Of a stretch of 64,000 bases of DNA, positions 8,848 through 19,557 are shown one piece after another. The position numbers were made by a program, and so were the translations under genes. Each line of letters begins with the position of its first letter. Positions within the stretch are counted from its first letter, which is position 1. The notes under the pieces are model-generated. The model saw only the letters and a program-made list of their open reading frames with translations. It was not told the DNA's origin and made no database searches. The stretch is from NCBI GenBank assembly GCA_902618025.1, contig CACMYY010000001.1, positions 62,001-126,000 on the forward strand, read 5' to 3'. The DNA is from an uncultured SAR116 cluster alpha proteobacterium (lineage in GTDB: Bacteria; Pseudomonadota; Alphaproteobacteria; Puniceispirillales; Marisalimonadaceae).

Positions 8848-10015
8848 AAACAGTTACATTGGTTGTGTTAGCTTTAATAAAATCCCAATCATATTTAACT
8901 CCCAATCCAATTCCATCAGGAACTGATACAAAGCCATTGTTATTTATGCAATCAATCATATCACTATAGCCACAAGTGTATACTGGAGCCATTGTATTTG
9001 GGCAATCTGGACCAACTAGAGCAACTTCATAAAAATTTGTGTTTCTAGTAGCAGCCATTACATGCCTGTGAGCAGGGCCGCAGGCATGGATTTCTACATC
9101 TACACCAAAAGATTCTGCTAAGTGTGAAATTTTTATTGCTCCAGTTATGCCCATATCATATTCTGGATCAGATCTAAGAAAGTCAGTTCCTCCAGCAATA
9201 AGAAAATCACATTTGGTTTCTAATCCTCTAATATGTTCTGTTTGCAATATTGGAGTATTCAACATTTCCCTAAGACGTTTATGTGAAAAAGCAGAAACTC
9301 CACTATCTCTATATGGATCTTCTAACCAAAAGAAATTTGCTTCATCACAAGCTCTCCCAACATAAAGTGCATCGGCAAAAGTTTTTAGTTGGCATGCCGG
9401 GTCAAGCATTAAAGTCATTTTATCTCCAACTTTTTTTGCCACATGTAAAACATTTTCTGCTTCTTCTTTTGCATCTCCTTCATGCCATCCGTGTATTTTA
9501 AAGGCTTTGTAACCCATATCAAAACATTGCTCAGCAAAATCAGCAAAAGCTTCCTTGCTATCCAAACCACCATTTCTGTCACCATGATATGTACTTGCAT
9601 ATGCTTTAAGATATTTTCTGTAACTTCCTAATAATACAGAAATTGAACAATTTAATTTCTTGCCAGCCCAATCCCACAATGCAATATCTAATGGGCCATG
9701 ACCCATGTGATCAAACTGCCTAAGTTCTCTTTTAAAGTCATCGTATATTTTTTCTCTTTCTTCGGCATTATATTTTAATAATTTAGGTGCCAAAATTTTA
9801 GCTTGTGCGCAAGCTACTTGATTGCCTCCCCAGTGAGTGACGTACTCACCCCTACATCCATCTTTAGTCTCTATCACAACCGCAAACTTATCCAATTTAA
9901 TAGATTGACCTTTGGAATATCCAACTGCTCCAATTGTGTTTGCATTAGTCAATAGACCTAAATTTGTTGCTGAGTGTGTAAATTCGTGTATTTCAACTCT
10001 TTTAATTTGGTTCAT
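8840..10015 (-). CDS. mandelate racemase/muconate lactonizing enzyme family protein (enolase superfamily)
   Basis: YKAFKIHGW; metal-ligand-like LDPACQL and WLEDPYRD; C-terminal HACGPAHRHVMAA. Confidence 0.88.
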   Translation of the reverse strand: MNQIKRVEIHEFTHSATNLGLLTNANTIGAVGYSKGQSIKLDKFAVVIETKDGCRGEYVTHWGGNQVACAQAKILAPKLLKYNAEEREKIYDDFKRELRQFDHMGHGPLDIALWDWAGKKLNCSISVLLGSYRKYLKAYASTYHGDRNGGLDSKEAFADFAEQCFDMGYKAFKIHGWHEGDAKEEAENVLHVAKKVGDKMTLMLDPACQLKTFADALYVGRACDEANFFWLEDPYRDSGVSAFSHKRLREMLNTPILQTEHIRGLETKCDFLIAGGTDFLRSDPEYDMGITGAIKISHLAESFGVDVEIHACGPAHRHVMAATRNTNFYEVALVGPDCPNTMAPVYTCGYSDMIDCINNNGFVSVPDGIGLGVKYDWDFIKANTTNVTVFE

Positions 10016-10140
10016 TTATTTCCCATTTAAAATTTACATAGACAAAATTTAAAAAACTTATATTTATGTAGCTACTAGTAAAATTATCAAGGATTATTAT
10101 TTAAAATAATTATTACTTTGTTTCATGTAAAGGAAATTAA

Positions 10141-11289
10141 ATGAATTTAAATGATTGTCATAACTTTCAAGATTTCAGAAAACTAGCTAGAAAAAGACTT
10201 CCTTCACCTATATTTCACTACATAGATGGTGCAGCAGATGATGAGGTTACTTATAATAGAAATACTGCTGCTTATAATGATGCTGATTTAATCCCAAATG
10301 TTCTTAGAGGGGTTGAAAATGTTGATTTATCTACTACTATTTTTGGAAAAAAATTAGATTTACCCTTTTATTGCGCTCCAACCGCTTTACAAAGACTATT
10401 TCATTATGATGGAGAAAGAGCAGTTGGAAAAGCAGCACAAAAATTTGGAACTATGTTTGGAGTTTCTTCATTAGGTACAGTAAGTGTTGAAGAAATATCT
10501 TCTATTGTTTCAACACCTAAAATGTTTCAATTTTATTTTCATAAAGACAGGGGTCTTAATGACAGTATGCTTGAGAGGGTTAAGGCAGCTAAATTTGATG
10601 TTTTGGCTCTTACTGTAGATACAATCACAGGGGGAAATCGAGAAAGAGATCTCAGAACTGGTTTTACATCGCCACCTAGACTAACTCTAGCTAGCCTATT
10701 TAGTTTTGCTTCTAAGCCAATGTGGGCAATAAATTATTTGACAAAACCTAAATTTGAGTTACCACAATTACAAGATCATGTAAGTGAAGGTACAAACACA
10801 GCAACGTCTATAGGTAATTATTTTTCATCTATGTTAGACCAGTCTATGAATTGGAAAGATGCTGAACGTTTAAGTTCAAAATGGGGTGGTCATTTTGCTC
10901 TAAAAGGTATAATGAGCGTTGAAGATGCAAAAAAAGCTGTTGATATTGGCTGTACTGGTATAATGGTTTCAAATCATGGTGGTCGTCAATTAGATGGAGC
11001 ACGAGCACCTTTTGATCAATTAGCTGAAATTGTTGATGCTGTAGGTGATAAAATTGATGTTATTTGTGAAGGAGGAATCCAAAGAGGCACTCATATACTA
11101 AAAGCACTTTCAGTTGGTGCAAAAGCTTGCTCTGGTGGGAGGTTATACTTATATGCATTGGCTGCAGCTGGTCAAAAGGGTGTTGAAAAAGCCTTAGGTT
11201 TATATCGCAGTGAAATAGAAAGAGATATGAAACTAATGGGATGCACAAGCATAAAAGAATTAAATAGATCAAATATAAAATTTAGATAA
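10141..11289 (+). CDS. FMN-dependent alpha-hydroxy acid dehydrogenase (LldD/glycolate oxidase family)
   Basis: HYIDGAADDEVTYNRN, FYCAPTALQRLFHYDGE, ALTVDT, SNHGGRQLDGARAP. Confidence 0.92.
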   Translation: MNLNDCHNFQDFRKLARKRLPSPIFHYIDGAADDEVTYNRNTAAYNDADLIPNVLRGVENVDLSTTIFGKKLDLPFYCAPTALQRLFHYDGERAVGKAAQKFGTMFGVSSLGTVSVEEISSIVSTPKMFQFYFHKDRGLNDSMLERVKAAKFDVLALTVDTITGGNRERDLRTGFTSPPRLTLASLFSFASKPMWAINYLTKPKFELPQLQDHVSEGTNTATSIGNYFSSMLDQSMNWKDAERLSSKWGGHFALKGIMSVEDAKKAVDIGCTGIMVSNHGGRQLDGARAPFDQLAEIVDAVGDKIDVICEGGIQRGTHILKALSVGAKACSGGRLYLYALAAAGQKGVEKALGLYRSEIERDMKLMGCTSIKELNRSNIKFR

Positions 11290-11309
11290 AAAGTTTAATT
11301 GGAAAATTA

Positions 11310-11984
11310 TTGAAATCATATTTCAAACTAATTTCAAAAGTTTTTTTGATAACTTCTGTTCCTCGAACAACTTGGAGTTCACATAAACCTAATAATATAA
11401 AGCCAAAATTGGAAACTTTTTTTTTACTATGTTTTGGTTTGTTTCTATTTGGTTTAGGTGAAAGTATATTAGTAATTTCTGAAAATGGCGTTACACCATG
11501 GACAGTCTTAGCCGAGGGCATTGCTAGGGAATTTGATATTGGTGTAGGCTTATCTACATTTTATATAAGTTGTGCAATATTAATTTTATGGTTCCCATTA
11601 AAACTTAAACCTGGATTAGGTACAATCATGAATATTATTATAATTGCATTAACAATGGGTGTTTTAATACCATTAATTCAATTTTTTAATGAAATCTTTA
11701 ATCCTTTGTTTTTATCTATTTCAGGAACATTTATAGTTGCTTTTGGAAGTGGTATTTATTTAATTGCTAATCTTGGTCCTGGGACTAGAGATGGTTTAAT
11801 GACTGGAATTGCTAAAAACTTTGACAAACCTATTAGCTTAATTCGTTTCAGCATAGAATTTTTTATAGTTTTTTTAGGCTGGCTTTTAGGAGGTACTTTT
11901 GGTGTTGGAACAATTATTTTTGCAATTTTCATAGGACCGTTTATATCCTTAAGCCTAAAGTTAGTTCCTGTTTTAAAAAAATAA
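11310..11984 (+). CDS. YczE/YitT-like integral membrane protein
   Basis: FGLGESILVISENGVTPWTVLAEGIA...LIANLGPGTRDGLMTG; start uncertain. Confidence 0.75.
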   Translation: MKSYFKLISKVFLITSVPRTTWSSHKPNNIKPKLETFFLLCFGLFLFGLGESILVISENGVTPWTVLAEGIAREFDIGVGLSTFYISCAILILWFPLKLKPGLGTIMNIIIIALTMGVLIPLIQFFNEIFNPLFLSISGTFIVAFGSGIYLIANLGPGTRDGLMTGIAKNFDKPISLIRFSIEFFIVFLGWLLGGTFGVGTIIFAIFIGPFISLSLKLVPVLKK

Positions 11985-11989
11985 TTTAT

Positions 11990-12733
11990 TTAAACTGTTT
12001 TAATAAAAAGCATTATACCAAGAATAACTAATGTTACTAGAATACAGTTTCTAAACTGTTTTTGATTAATTTTATTCCTTATTTTTGTTCCAATTTGTTG
12101 GGCTATCAAAGCGGGTATTATTAATAGCAAGCTCATAATAAGATCTTGTTTTGTAGCAAATCCGTAATAAATCAATGAGCCATATAATGGAAAAGAACCT
12201 ATAAAGTACATAGTTGATACAGTTCTTACAAATTTCTCTTTTGGTAGGTCCACTGCAACTAAATAAGCTAACATTGGTGGTCCATAGACTGTTGATAATC
12301 CCCCTAATATCCCAGAACCAAAGCCAATAATAGATGTGATTATTTTTTCGTGTTTTTTATTAATATTATTATTGATTTTAAAGCCAAAACAATTAACTAC
12401 AGCCGCAAATATTATTAAAATTGCGATTATTTGAGTAATAGTATTTAAATTTATTTCAAGTATCAGCCTTGCACCTATAATTAGTCCAATAACTAGGAAC
12501 AAAAACATTGGCAAGAATCTATAACTACTGATACCTTGCTTAAATTTTATTTGTAAAAAATTAGTTAAAAAAATAGGTGCGCAGAGTAAAACCATAGCTG
12601 TGGTGACTGGTACAGCGAATGCAATTAATGGCAAAGCTACCATCGGCATCCCAAATCCAATTGTACCTTTAATTAGTCCACCAGCCATTACAGCAAATAT
12701 TATCACAATAACTATTGTTGGGTCATTATACAT
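11990..12733 (-). CDS. TSUP (TauE/SafE) family sulfite exporter-like protein
   Basis: AGGLIKGTIGFGMPMVALPLI and GFGSGILGGLSTVYGPPMLAYLV. Confidence 0.88.
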   Translation of the reverse strand: MYNDPTIVIVIIFAVMAGGLIKGTIGFGMPMVALPLIAFAVPVTTAMVLLCAPIFLTNFLQIKFKQGISSYRFLPMFLFLVIGLIIGARLILEINLNTITQIIAILIIFAAVVNCFGFKINNNINKKHEKIITSIIGFGSGILGGLSTVYGPPMLAYLVAVDLPKEKFVRTVSTMYFIGSFPLYGSLIYYGFATKQDLIMSLLLIIPALIAQQIGTKIRNKINQKQFRNCILVTLVILGIMLFIKTV

Positions 12734-12806
12734 TGTTATTCTTAAAAAAAGTATGGCATTGGTAGTTACGTTTGTATTATAATATGTCTTAAGTAAAGCT
12801 TTATTT

Positions 12807-13394
12807 TTGTTTAATTCAATGAATGATGTAATAAATTTTCTAAAAACAAGAAGGTCTACAACTGCGAAGACTATGATATCGGGTCACATTAATAAAAGTG
12901 ATCTTAATGAAATATTAGCCTGCGGTATAAGAGTTCCAGATCATGGTGCTTTGAACCCTTGGTCTATTACAGTTATTAAAGATAATGCTAGATCTAGAAT
13001 AGGTAGAGATATTCTAGCTCCTGAATACATTTTAAATAATCCTGAAGCAACAGAAGAAGAAATAGATTTTGAAAAAAATAGATTTTTAAGAGCTAGTGCA
13101 GTGATAGCTGTATTATTTAAACCTGTTTCTCATCCAAAAATACCATTATGGGAAATGGAATTATCTACTGGAGCGGTATGTTTAAATATACTATTATCGG
13201 CTCAGTCTTTGGGTTATGCCGCTCAATGGTTAACAGAATGGTATTCTTACAATGATAGGATGATTAATGAAGTAGGTGGAAAACCTCAAACTGATAAACT
13301 TGCTGGTTTTATTTATGTTGGAGATAAAGAAAAAGAGCCAGTTGAAAGAAGAAGACCTAAGAAAGAAAACGTTATTAATTTTTTAACGGAATAA
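12807..13394 (+). CDS. nitroreductase family protein
   Basis: FLKTRRSTTAKTM..., RVPDHGALNPWSITVI, LSAQSLGYAAQWLTEW. Confidence 0.88.
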   Translation: MFNSMNDVINFLKTRRSTTAKTMISGHINKSDLNEILACGIRVPDHGALNPWSITVIKDNARSRIGRDILAPEYILNNPEATEEEIDFEKNRFLRASAVIAVLFKPVSHPKIPLWEMELSTGAVCLNILLSAQSLGYAAQWLTEWYSYNDRMINEVGGKPQTDKLAGFIYVGDKEKEPVERRRPKKENVINFLTE

Positions 13395-13396
13395 TT

Positions 13397-14380
13397 TTAA
13401 ATTTCTCTCTGGCTCAAGCATTTTTCAAAAATATCCTTATCAACATTTCCACCAGATGCTATTACTAAAACATTTTTATCTCTAATATCTATCTTTCTAA
13501 AAATTGCAGCAGCTAACGCAACTGCACCGCCAGGTTCAAGAACAATTTTAAGATGTCTAAATGCTGTATTCATTGCAATTAAGGATTCCTTGTCTGTAAC
13601 TGATATGCCAGCAGTTAGATTTAATCTGTTAATTTTAAATGTAATTTTTCCTGGTTTGTCTGCTAAAAGTGCATCACAAATAGATTTATATTTCATTGAA
13701 TTTGAAATTATAGATTTTTTTTCAAGAGATTTTTTTGTATCATCAAAATTCTCAGGTTCAACAGAATATATTTTAGCATTTTTAAACTTTTCTTTCATCG
13801 CTGTACTAATCCCAGCAATAAGACCACCTCCACCGCAACAACATAAAACAATATCAGGTATAATATGAATTTCATTTAATTGTTCTATACATTCTATACC
13901 AGCAGTACCTTGTCCAATTATAACTTTTTCATCGTCAAATGGGGGAATAATCGTGGCATTTAACTGCTTAGCTATTTTTATTCCAATTTCTTCTCTGTTT
14001 TCTTTATTCCTATTATACTTTATAATATTAGCGCCCCAAAAAGCTGTTCCATTCAGTTTTGCTTTTGGAGAATCTTCTGGCATTACAATTGTTGCCTGAC
14101 GACCTGTTATTTTTGAAGCAGCAGCAACTGCTTGTGCATGATTTCCACTTGACCATGCTACAACTTTTTTAATATCTGATGGAAGCTGTAAAATTGAATT
14201 CATAGCACCTCTAAATTTAAATGCCCCAATAGTCTGTAGATTTTCAGCTTTTAAAAAGATATTAGATTCTAATTTTTCATTAATATATTTTGATTGTAAG
14301 ATAGGTGTCCTTACAATTTTCCCTTCTAATCTCTTAGATGCCTCAAAAATAGAATTGTATGTTACCCGACTATTAACCAT
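13397..14380 (-). CDS. threonine/serine dehydratase-like PLP enzyme
   Basis: RTPILQSKYINEKL, KAENLQTIGAFKFRGA, SSGNHAQAVA, CCGGGGLIAG. Confidence 0.9.
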   Translation of the reverse strand: MVNSRVTYNSIFEASKRLEGKIVRTPILQSKYINEKLESNIFLKAENLQTIGAFKFRGAMNSILQLPSDIKKVVAWSSGNHAQAVAAASKITGRQATIVMPEDSPKAKLNGTAFWGANIIKYNRNKENREEIGIKIAKQLNATIIPPFDDEKVIIGQGTAGIECIEQLNEIHIIPDIVLCCCGGGGLIAGISTAMKEKFKNAKIYSVEPENFDDTKKSLEKKSIISNSMKYKSICDALLADKPGKITFKINRLNLTAGISVTDKESLIAMNTAFRHLKIVLEPGGAVALAAAIFRKIDIRDKNVLVIASGGNVDKDIFEKCLSQREI

Positions 14381-14472
14381 TAATATTTTCCTAGATTATT
14401 TTATTCTATATCTTGTTAAATTTTTATCACATGATTATGATAAAGAAATATTTTTTTTTGACGAGGTATTTT

Positions 14473-15348
14473 ATGTTATTTCATGGTTCTTACACTGCTT
14501 TATTAACTCCATTTAAAGACAGTAAAGTTGATTTTGATGCTTATCGAAAATTAATAGATTTTCAAATAGAAAATGGAACACATGGTTTGGTTCCAGTTGG
14601 AACAACTGGTGAGTCACCTACTTTATCTCATGAAGAACATAAGAAACTTGTGGAAGTATGTATAAACCAAACAAATGGAAGAGTTCCGGTTATAGCAGGT
14701 GCAGGTTCAAATTCTACAAATGAAGCTGTTGATTTCGTGAGACACGCATGTTCAGCTGGTGCTGATGGTTTGTTAGTTGTTACGCCTTATTATAATAAAC
14801 CTACTCAGTTAGGTTTAATCGCTCATTATAATGAGCTTATAAAAAATTCAAGTAAGCCAATAATTATATATGATATACCAGGTCGTTCAGTAATAAAGAT
14901 GAATGATTCCACTATGGCTAAATTAGCCGAAAATGATCTAATTGTAGGTGTAAAAGATGCAACTGCTGATTTAGCAAGACCTACAAGATTACAAAATTTA
15001 ATTGGTGAGGATTTTATTCAACTGTCCGGTGAAGATGGGACCGCATTAGCTTATTTAGCTGCAGGTGGTCATGGCTGTATATCTGTTACCTCAAATATCG
15101 CTCCTAAATTACTTTCAAGTATGCACAATGCATGGAAACAAGGTGATATTTCAACTGCTCAAGATATAAATAAAAAACTTATGCCTTTACATGATGCATT
15201 ATTTTATGAAACTAGTCCAGGTCCACTTAAATACGCTGCATCATTGCTAGGATTATGTTCTTCTGAAGCAAGACTTCCAATTGTAGAAATTGAAGAAGTG
15301 AGTAAATCAAATGTCAAAGATGCTCTTGGAAAAGCAGGGTTAATATAA
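14473..15348 (+). CDS. dapA: 4-hydroxy-tetrahydrodipicolinate synthase
   Basis: MLFHGSYTALLTPFKD, PVGTTGESPTLSHEEH, VVTPYYNKPTQ; N-terminus trimmed from the ORF-track start at 14413. Confidence 0.95.
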   Translation: MLFHGSYTALLTPFKDSKVDFDAYRKLIDFQIENGTHGLVPVGTTGESPTLSHEEHKKLVEVCINQTNGRVPVIAGAGSNSTNEAVDFVRHACSAGADGLLVVTPYYNKPTQLGLIAHYNELIKNSSKPIIIYDIPGRSVIKMNDSTMAKLAENDLIVGVKDATADLARPTRLQNLIGEDFIQLSGEDGTALAYLAAGGHGCISVTSNIAPKLLSSMHNAWKQGDISTAQDINKKLMPLHDALFYETSPGPLKYAASLLGLCSSEARLPIVEIEEVSKSNVKDALGKAGLI

Positions 15349-15363
15349 ACATTTGTGTTTTGA

Positions 15364-15849
15364 ATGAATAAAAAACAAATAAAAAAAGTTAGTTCTCAAG
15401 GAAGAGTTGCTGAAAATAGACGTGCTAAATTTGACTATCTAATTATTGACACTGTAGAAGCTGGAATTGTTTTATTAGGCAGTGAAGTAAAAAGTTTAAG
15501 ACTTGGTAGAGCTAGCATTAACGAATCATATGCAACTAATGAATTTGGACATATCGTTTTAGTAAATTCAAATATTCCAGAATATAAATTAGCAGCATCA
15601 GGTCAAAATCATGATCCAAAGAGAGTTAGACGACTATTAGTACATAAAAAAGAAAGAGATAAAATTTTAGGACAAATACAGAAAGACGGATGCACAGTAG
15701 TGCCTTTAAGTTTATATTTTAACAATAGAGGCTTGGCCAAAATATCCTTAGGGATTGCAGAGGGTAAAAAGAAAATTGATAAGAGAGAAGTAATTAAAAA
15801 ACGAGATTGGGATAGAGAAAAACATAGAATATTGAAAAATAATAATTAA
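15364..15849 (+). CDS. smpB: SsrA-binding protein
   Basis: GIVLLGSEVKSLRLGRASINESYA, KRDWDREKHRILK. Confidence 0.95.
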   Translation: MNKKQIKKVSSQGRVAENRRAKFDYLIIDTVEAGIVLLGSEVKSLRLGRASINESYATNEFGHIVLVNSNIPEYKLAASGQNHDPKRVRRLLVHKKERDKILGQIQKDGCTVVPLSLYFNNRGLAKISLGIAEGKKKIDKREVIKKRDWDREKHRILKNNN

Positions 15850-15887
15850 ATATTATATCTTATTCGAAATAACCTCTATATCAATTC

Positions 15888-16403
15888 ATGCAAAATCAAA
15901 AAATAATAATTGGCATTGGTGGAAATATTTTTTCCGAAGACGGAAGCCATCCTATTAAGGTTGCTATGAAGGCAATTAAGTATTTTAAAGATTACTCAAT
16001 TAACATTACTAAACAGTCAAGCTGGTATGAAACAGAACCAATTCCTAAATGTGATCAGCCAAATTTTTTTAATTGTGTTGTTTTTGCGAATACAAATTTA
16101 AATGAGTTAGATGTATTAAAGTCGTTACATGAAATAGAACATAAACTTGGTAGAAGAAGAAAACTGTTAAATGAATCTAGAGTTATAGATTTAGATCTTA
16201 TTGATTATTCTAATAGAGTATTAAAAAATAACGAAATAATAATTCCTCATTCAAGAGCTCATAAAAGAAGGTTTGTTATGGAACCATTAGCTGAATTAAA
16301 TCCTAATTGGGTTCATCCAATTTTAAAGAAAGATGTTTTTGAAATTTTAAAAAAATTAAATAATCAAAATGTCAAAATAGTTAATAAAGAAAAATTAATT
16401 TGA
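15888..16403 (+). CDS. folK: 2-amino-4-hydroxy-6-hydroxymethyldihydropteridine pyrophosphokinase
   Basis: IGIGGNIF..., SSWYETEPIPKCDQPNFFNCVV, LGRRRK...SRVIDLDLI. Confidence 0.93.
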   Translation: MQNQKIIIGIGGNIFSEDGSHPIKVAMKAIKYFKDYSINITKQSSWYETEPIPKCDQPNFFNCVVFANTNLNELDVLKSLHEIEHKLGRRRKLLNESRVIDLDLIDYSNRVLKNNEIIIPHSRAHKRRFVMEPLAELNPNWVHPILKKDVFEILKKLNNQNVKIVNKEKLI

Positions 16404-16455
16404 TTTTTTAGTATTTATTATTTAATTAGTCATAATTATTGTTGGAGATTATATT

Positions 16456-16860
16456 ATGGCACGTGTTACTGTAGAAGACTGTGTAAAAAAAATACCTAAT
16501 AGATTTGATCTTGTTATTGCTGCCGCTCAACGTTCAAGGGAAATTTCGAATGGAATTCCAATAGAAGTTGACAGGGATAATGACAAAAACCCAGTTGTGT
16601 CTCTTCGCGAAATAGCATCAGAAGCTGTGGATGCTGAAAGTTTGCAAGAAAGGTTCATCCGTTCCATGCAAAAAAATTTGATAAAAGAGGAAAGTAATGA
16701 AGAAAATGAAGCTTCTTTGGAAGAGGAATTTGCTGCATACTTAAATGATACAAAAACTGAATCAATTATTGATCAAGATTTAATTTTTAATAAAAGCACA
16801 CCTGATGATGAAGGCTCATTTATTGATGTGCCTGACGAAATGATAAAAAATGAAGATTAA
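16456..16860 (+). CDS. rpoZ: RNA polymerase omega subunit
   Basis: [31 protein letters not shown]. Confidence 0.95.
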   Translation: MARVTVEDCVKKIPNRFDLVIAAAQRSREISNGIPIEVDRDNDKNPVVSLREIASEAVDAESLQERFIRSMQKNLIKEESNEENEASLEEEFAAYLNDTKTESIIDQDLIFNKSTPDDEGSFIDVPDEMIKNED

Positions 16861-16929
16861 AAGATAATTCACAAGATCTTTTATCATTTCAATATAGATA
16901 TCATAATTTTTATGATATAATATTTAAAG

Positions 16930-19047
16930 ATGAGTATAACAGCATCGCAACTTTATAAAAAAATTTCCAAATATGACACTGTTGTTTCAGAAGAAGCAAT
17001 AAAAAAAGCTTACAATTTTTCCAAAAAAGCTCATTTAAATCAATATAGGGGAAGTGGAGAAGAGTATTTTACACACCCGCTAGCTGTTGCAGATTATCTG
17101 ACACAAATGAAATTAGATTCTTCAACTATAATTACCGCACTCCTTCATGATGTTGTTGAAGATTGTGAAATTTCTATTCAAAATATTAAAGATGAATTTG
17201 GATATGAAATTTCAAAACTCGTTGATGGTGTTACAAAGTTATCTAAGTTAGATTTAAAGTTTGGATTTGCTCAAGCTGAAAATTTCAGAAAGCTCTTATT
17301 TGCTTCATCTGATGATATAAGAGTGTTATTAGTAAAACTAGCTGATAGATTACACAATATTAGGACAATTAATGGAATTAAAAATCAAACAAAAAGATCT
17401 AAAATTTGTTACGAAACTCTTGAAATTTTTGCACCATTAGCTGAACGTTTAGGAATAAATGCTATTCAAAGAGAGTTGGAAGATAGATGTTTTGCTGTTT
17501 TAAAGCCAGACACCCGTGATTCAATTTTAAAGCGCTTAAAATTAATATATTCTCAAGACGAGCTTAATATCCCACATATTACAGAAGAAATCGAAACTCT
17601 TCTAAAAAAAAATGATATAAACTGTTTTGTTACCGGAAGAATTAAAAGCAGTTATTCAATTTGGAAAAAAATGCAATACAAAAATTTAAGTATGGATCAA
17701 TTGTCAGACATAATGGCATTTAGAGTTATAGTTAATGATGTCCCAAGCTGCTACAAAACTCTTGGATTATTACATCAAGAATATTCAGCGATAATGGGTC
17801 GTTTTAAAGATTATATCTCTGCTCCAAAGCGAAATGGCTATCAATCACTTCATTCAAGTTTGATTGGTCCAAAGAAAACGAAAATTGAAGTTCAAATTAG
17901 AACATCTATCATGAACGAATTTGCATTAAATGGAATTGCAGCGCACTGGACTTATAAAGAAGGCGCAAAATGGGCAGAAGGAATTAAATACAAGTGGGTA
18001 AGGGAACTTATTCAGATTATAGAGGAAAGTAATGATCCAGAGGAATTTTTAGAAAACACAAAGTTAGAACTATATAATGATCAAGTTTTTTGTTTTACTC
18101 CAAAAGGTAATTTAATAATTTTACCAAAAGGAGCAAATGCTATTGACTTTTCCTACGCTGTTCATTCTGAAATTGGTAATTCAGCAGTTGGTGCCAAAAT
18201 TAATAATAAAAATAGGTTAATGACTACTGAACTCCAAAATGGAGATCAGGTTGAAATTTTAACTTCGAAAAATGGGTTTCCAGATCCAAAGTGGATGGAA
18301 TTTTGCATTACTGGAAAAGCTAAATCAGCAATAAAAAGATTTATTAGAAACAGGGAAATAAAAGAATTTCTTCAGTTAGGTACGGCATTGCTTCAAAAAG
18401 AATATAGGCAGCAAAACAAAAGAATGCATGAAAAAAGTTTAATTCGAGTTATTAATAAATTTGATCTTTTAGATTTAGAGGAATTACTTATTGAGATTGG
18501 TAAAGGTAATATTAAATCAAGAGAAGTTTTAAATTATTTATATCCAGAAAAGAAAGATTCCAAAAATAAATTACCAGTATTAAAAAAACCTAACTTGCAT
18601 AAATCTATGAAAATTAAAGGAGTTATTTCAGGGATGGCAATACATTATGCACACTGTTGCCATCCATTACCGGGTGAAAGAATAGTAGGAATAGTTACTG
18701 CAGGTAAAGGAATTACAGTGCATGCAATAGATTGCTTCGCATTAGAAAAATTTAATGATATGCCTGAAGTATGGTTAGAAATTTCTTGGGATAGAGAAGG
18801 TGAATCATTTCATAAAGGTAGTTTAGTCACTGTTTTATCAAATGAACCTGGAAGTTTGGCTGATGTAACAAAAATAATAAGTCTTAATGATGGAAATATT
18901 TCAAACATTCAAGTTGTTTCAAGGGATTTGGATTACTATAAATTTAATATTGATTTAGAAATTAGAAACATTAATCATTTAAATCAAATCATTGCTGCTA
19001 TGAGATTGTCACAATTTGTTGAAAGTGTCCAAAGAGGCAAAGACTAA
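16930..19047 (+). CDS. spoT: bifunctional (p)ppGpp synthetase/hydrolase (RelA/SpoT)
   Basis: HD region YFTHPLAVADYL...LLHDVVEDC; synthetase region KRNGYQSLHSSL; TGS and ACT-like C-terminus. Confidence 0.95.
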   Translation: MSITASQLYKKISKYDTVVSEEAIKKAYNFSKKAHLNQYRGSGEEYFTHPLAVADYLTQMKLDSSTIITALLHDVVEDCEISIQNIKDEFGYEISKLVDGVTKLSKLDLKFGFAQAENFRKLLFASSDDIRVLLVKLADRLHNIRTINGIKNQTKRSKICYETLEIFAPLAERLGINAIQRELEDRCFAVLKPDTRDSILKRLKLIYSQDELNIPHITEEIETLLKKNDINCFVTGRIKSSYSIWKKMQYKNLSMDQLSDIMAFRVIVNDVPSCYKTLGLLHQEYSAIMGRFKDYISAPKRNGYQSLHSSLIGPKKTKIEVQIRTSIMNEFALNGIAAHWTYKEGAKWAEGIKYKWVRELIQIIEESNDPEEFLENTKLELYNDQVFCFTPKGNLIILPKGANAIDFSYAVHSEIGNSAVGAKINNKNRLMTTELQNGDQVEILTSKNGFPDPKWMEFCITGKAKSAIKRFIRNREIKEFLQLGTALLQKEYRQQNKRMHEKSLIRVINKFDLLDLEELLIEIGKGNIKSREVLNYLYPEKKDSKNKLPVLKKPNLHKSMKIKGVISGMAIHYAHCCHPLPGERIVGIVTAGKGITVHAIDCFALEKFNDMPEVWLEISWDREGESFHKGSLVTVLSNEPGSLADVTKIISLNDGNISNIQVVSRDLDYYKFNIDLEIRNINHLNQIIAAMRLSQFVESVQRGKD

Positions 19048-19068
19048 TGGAGAGTTTGTATAATTAAT

Positions 19069-19557
19069 TTGAGTTATTTTTATAAAAACATATCTGGTAA
19101 AGTTAAAAGATTAATATCTTATTATAAATTAAGATTAGCTCGTTTACCAGCATCTAATTATGCAATATCTGCAGGTTTTGCATGTGGATCCATGGTTTCT
19201 TTTACTCCCCTTTTAGGTTTACATTTCGTTTTAGCAGTAATATTTGCCTTTTTAATAAGAGGTAATTTTATTGCGGCTTTAATTGGAACTGTTGTTGGAA
19301 ATCCACTAACTTTTCCCTTTATCTGGGGATTTATATATAAAATTGGGTCTTATTTTACAACTATTAAGCATTTTGATATTAGTTATGAAATCAATTTTGA
19401 TATGATAATTAATCAAACATACGAGATTTTTTTTCCAATGTTATTGGGTGGTATTATCATAGCACCTTTAGTCTGGATAATAAGCTATTTTATTATTTAC
19501 AGTTTTATTTCTTCTTATAAAAGAAGAAAAAACAAAACAGAGAGAAGGTCATTGTAG
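19069..19557 (+). CDS. DUF2062 membrane protein
   Basis: ISAGFACGSMVSFTPLLGLHFVLA, GTVVGNPLTFPFIWGF. Confidence 0.8.
   Translation: MSYFYKNISGKVKRLISYYKLRLARLPASNYAISAGFACGSMVSFTPLLGLHFVLAVIFAFLIRGNFIAALIGTVVGNPLTFPFIWGFIYKIGSYFTTIKHFDISYEINFDMIINQTYEIFFPMLLGGIIIAPLVWIISYFIIYSFISSYKRRKNKTERRSL

Noticed and set aside
9147-9600. Three ORFs overlapping the enolase-superfamily gene
   Set aside because: Alternate-frame shadows of a clear 391-aa enzyme
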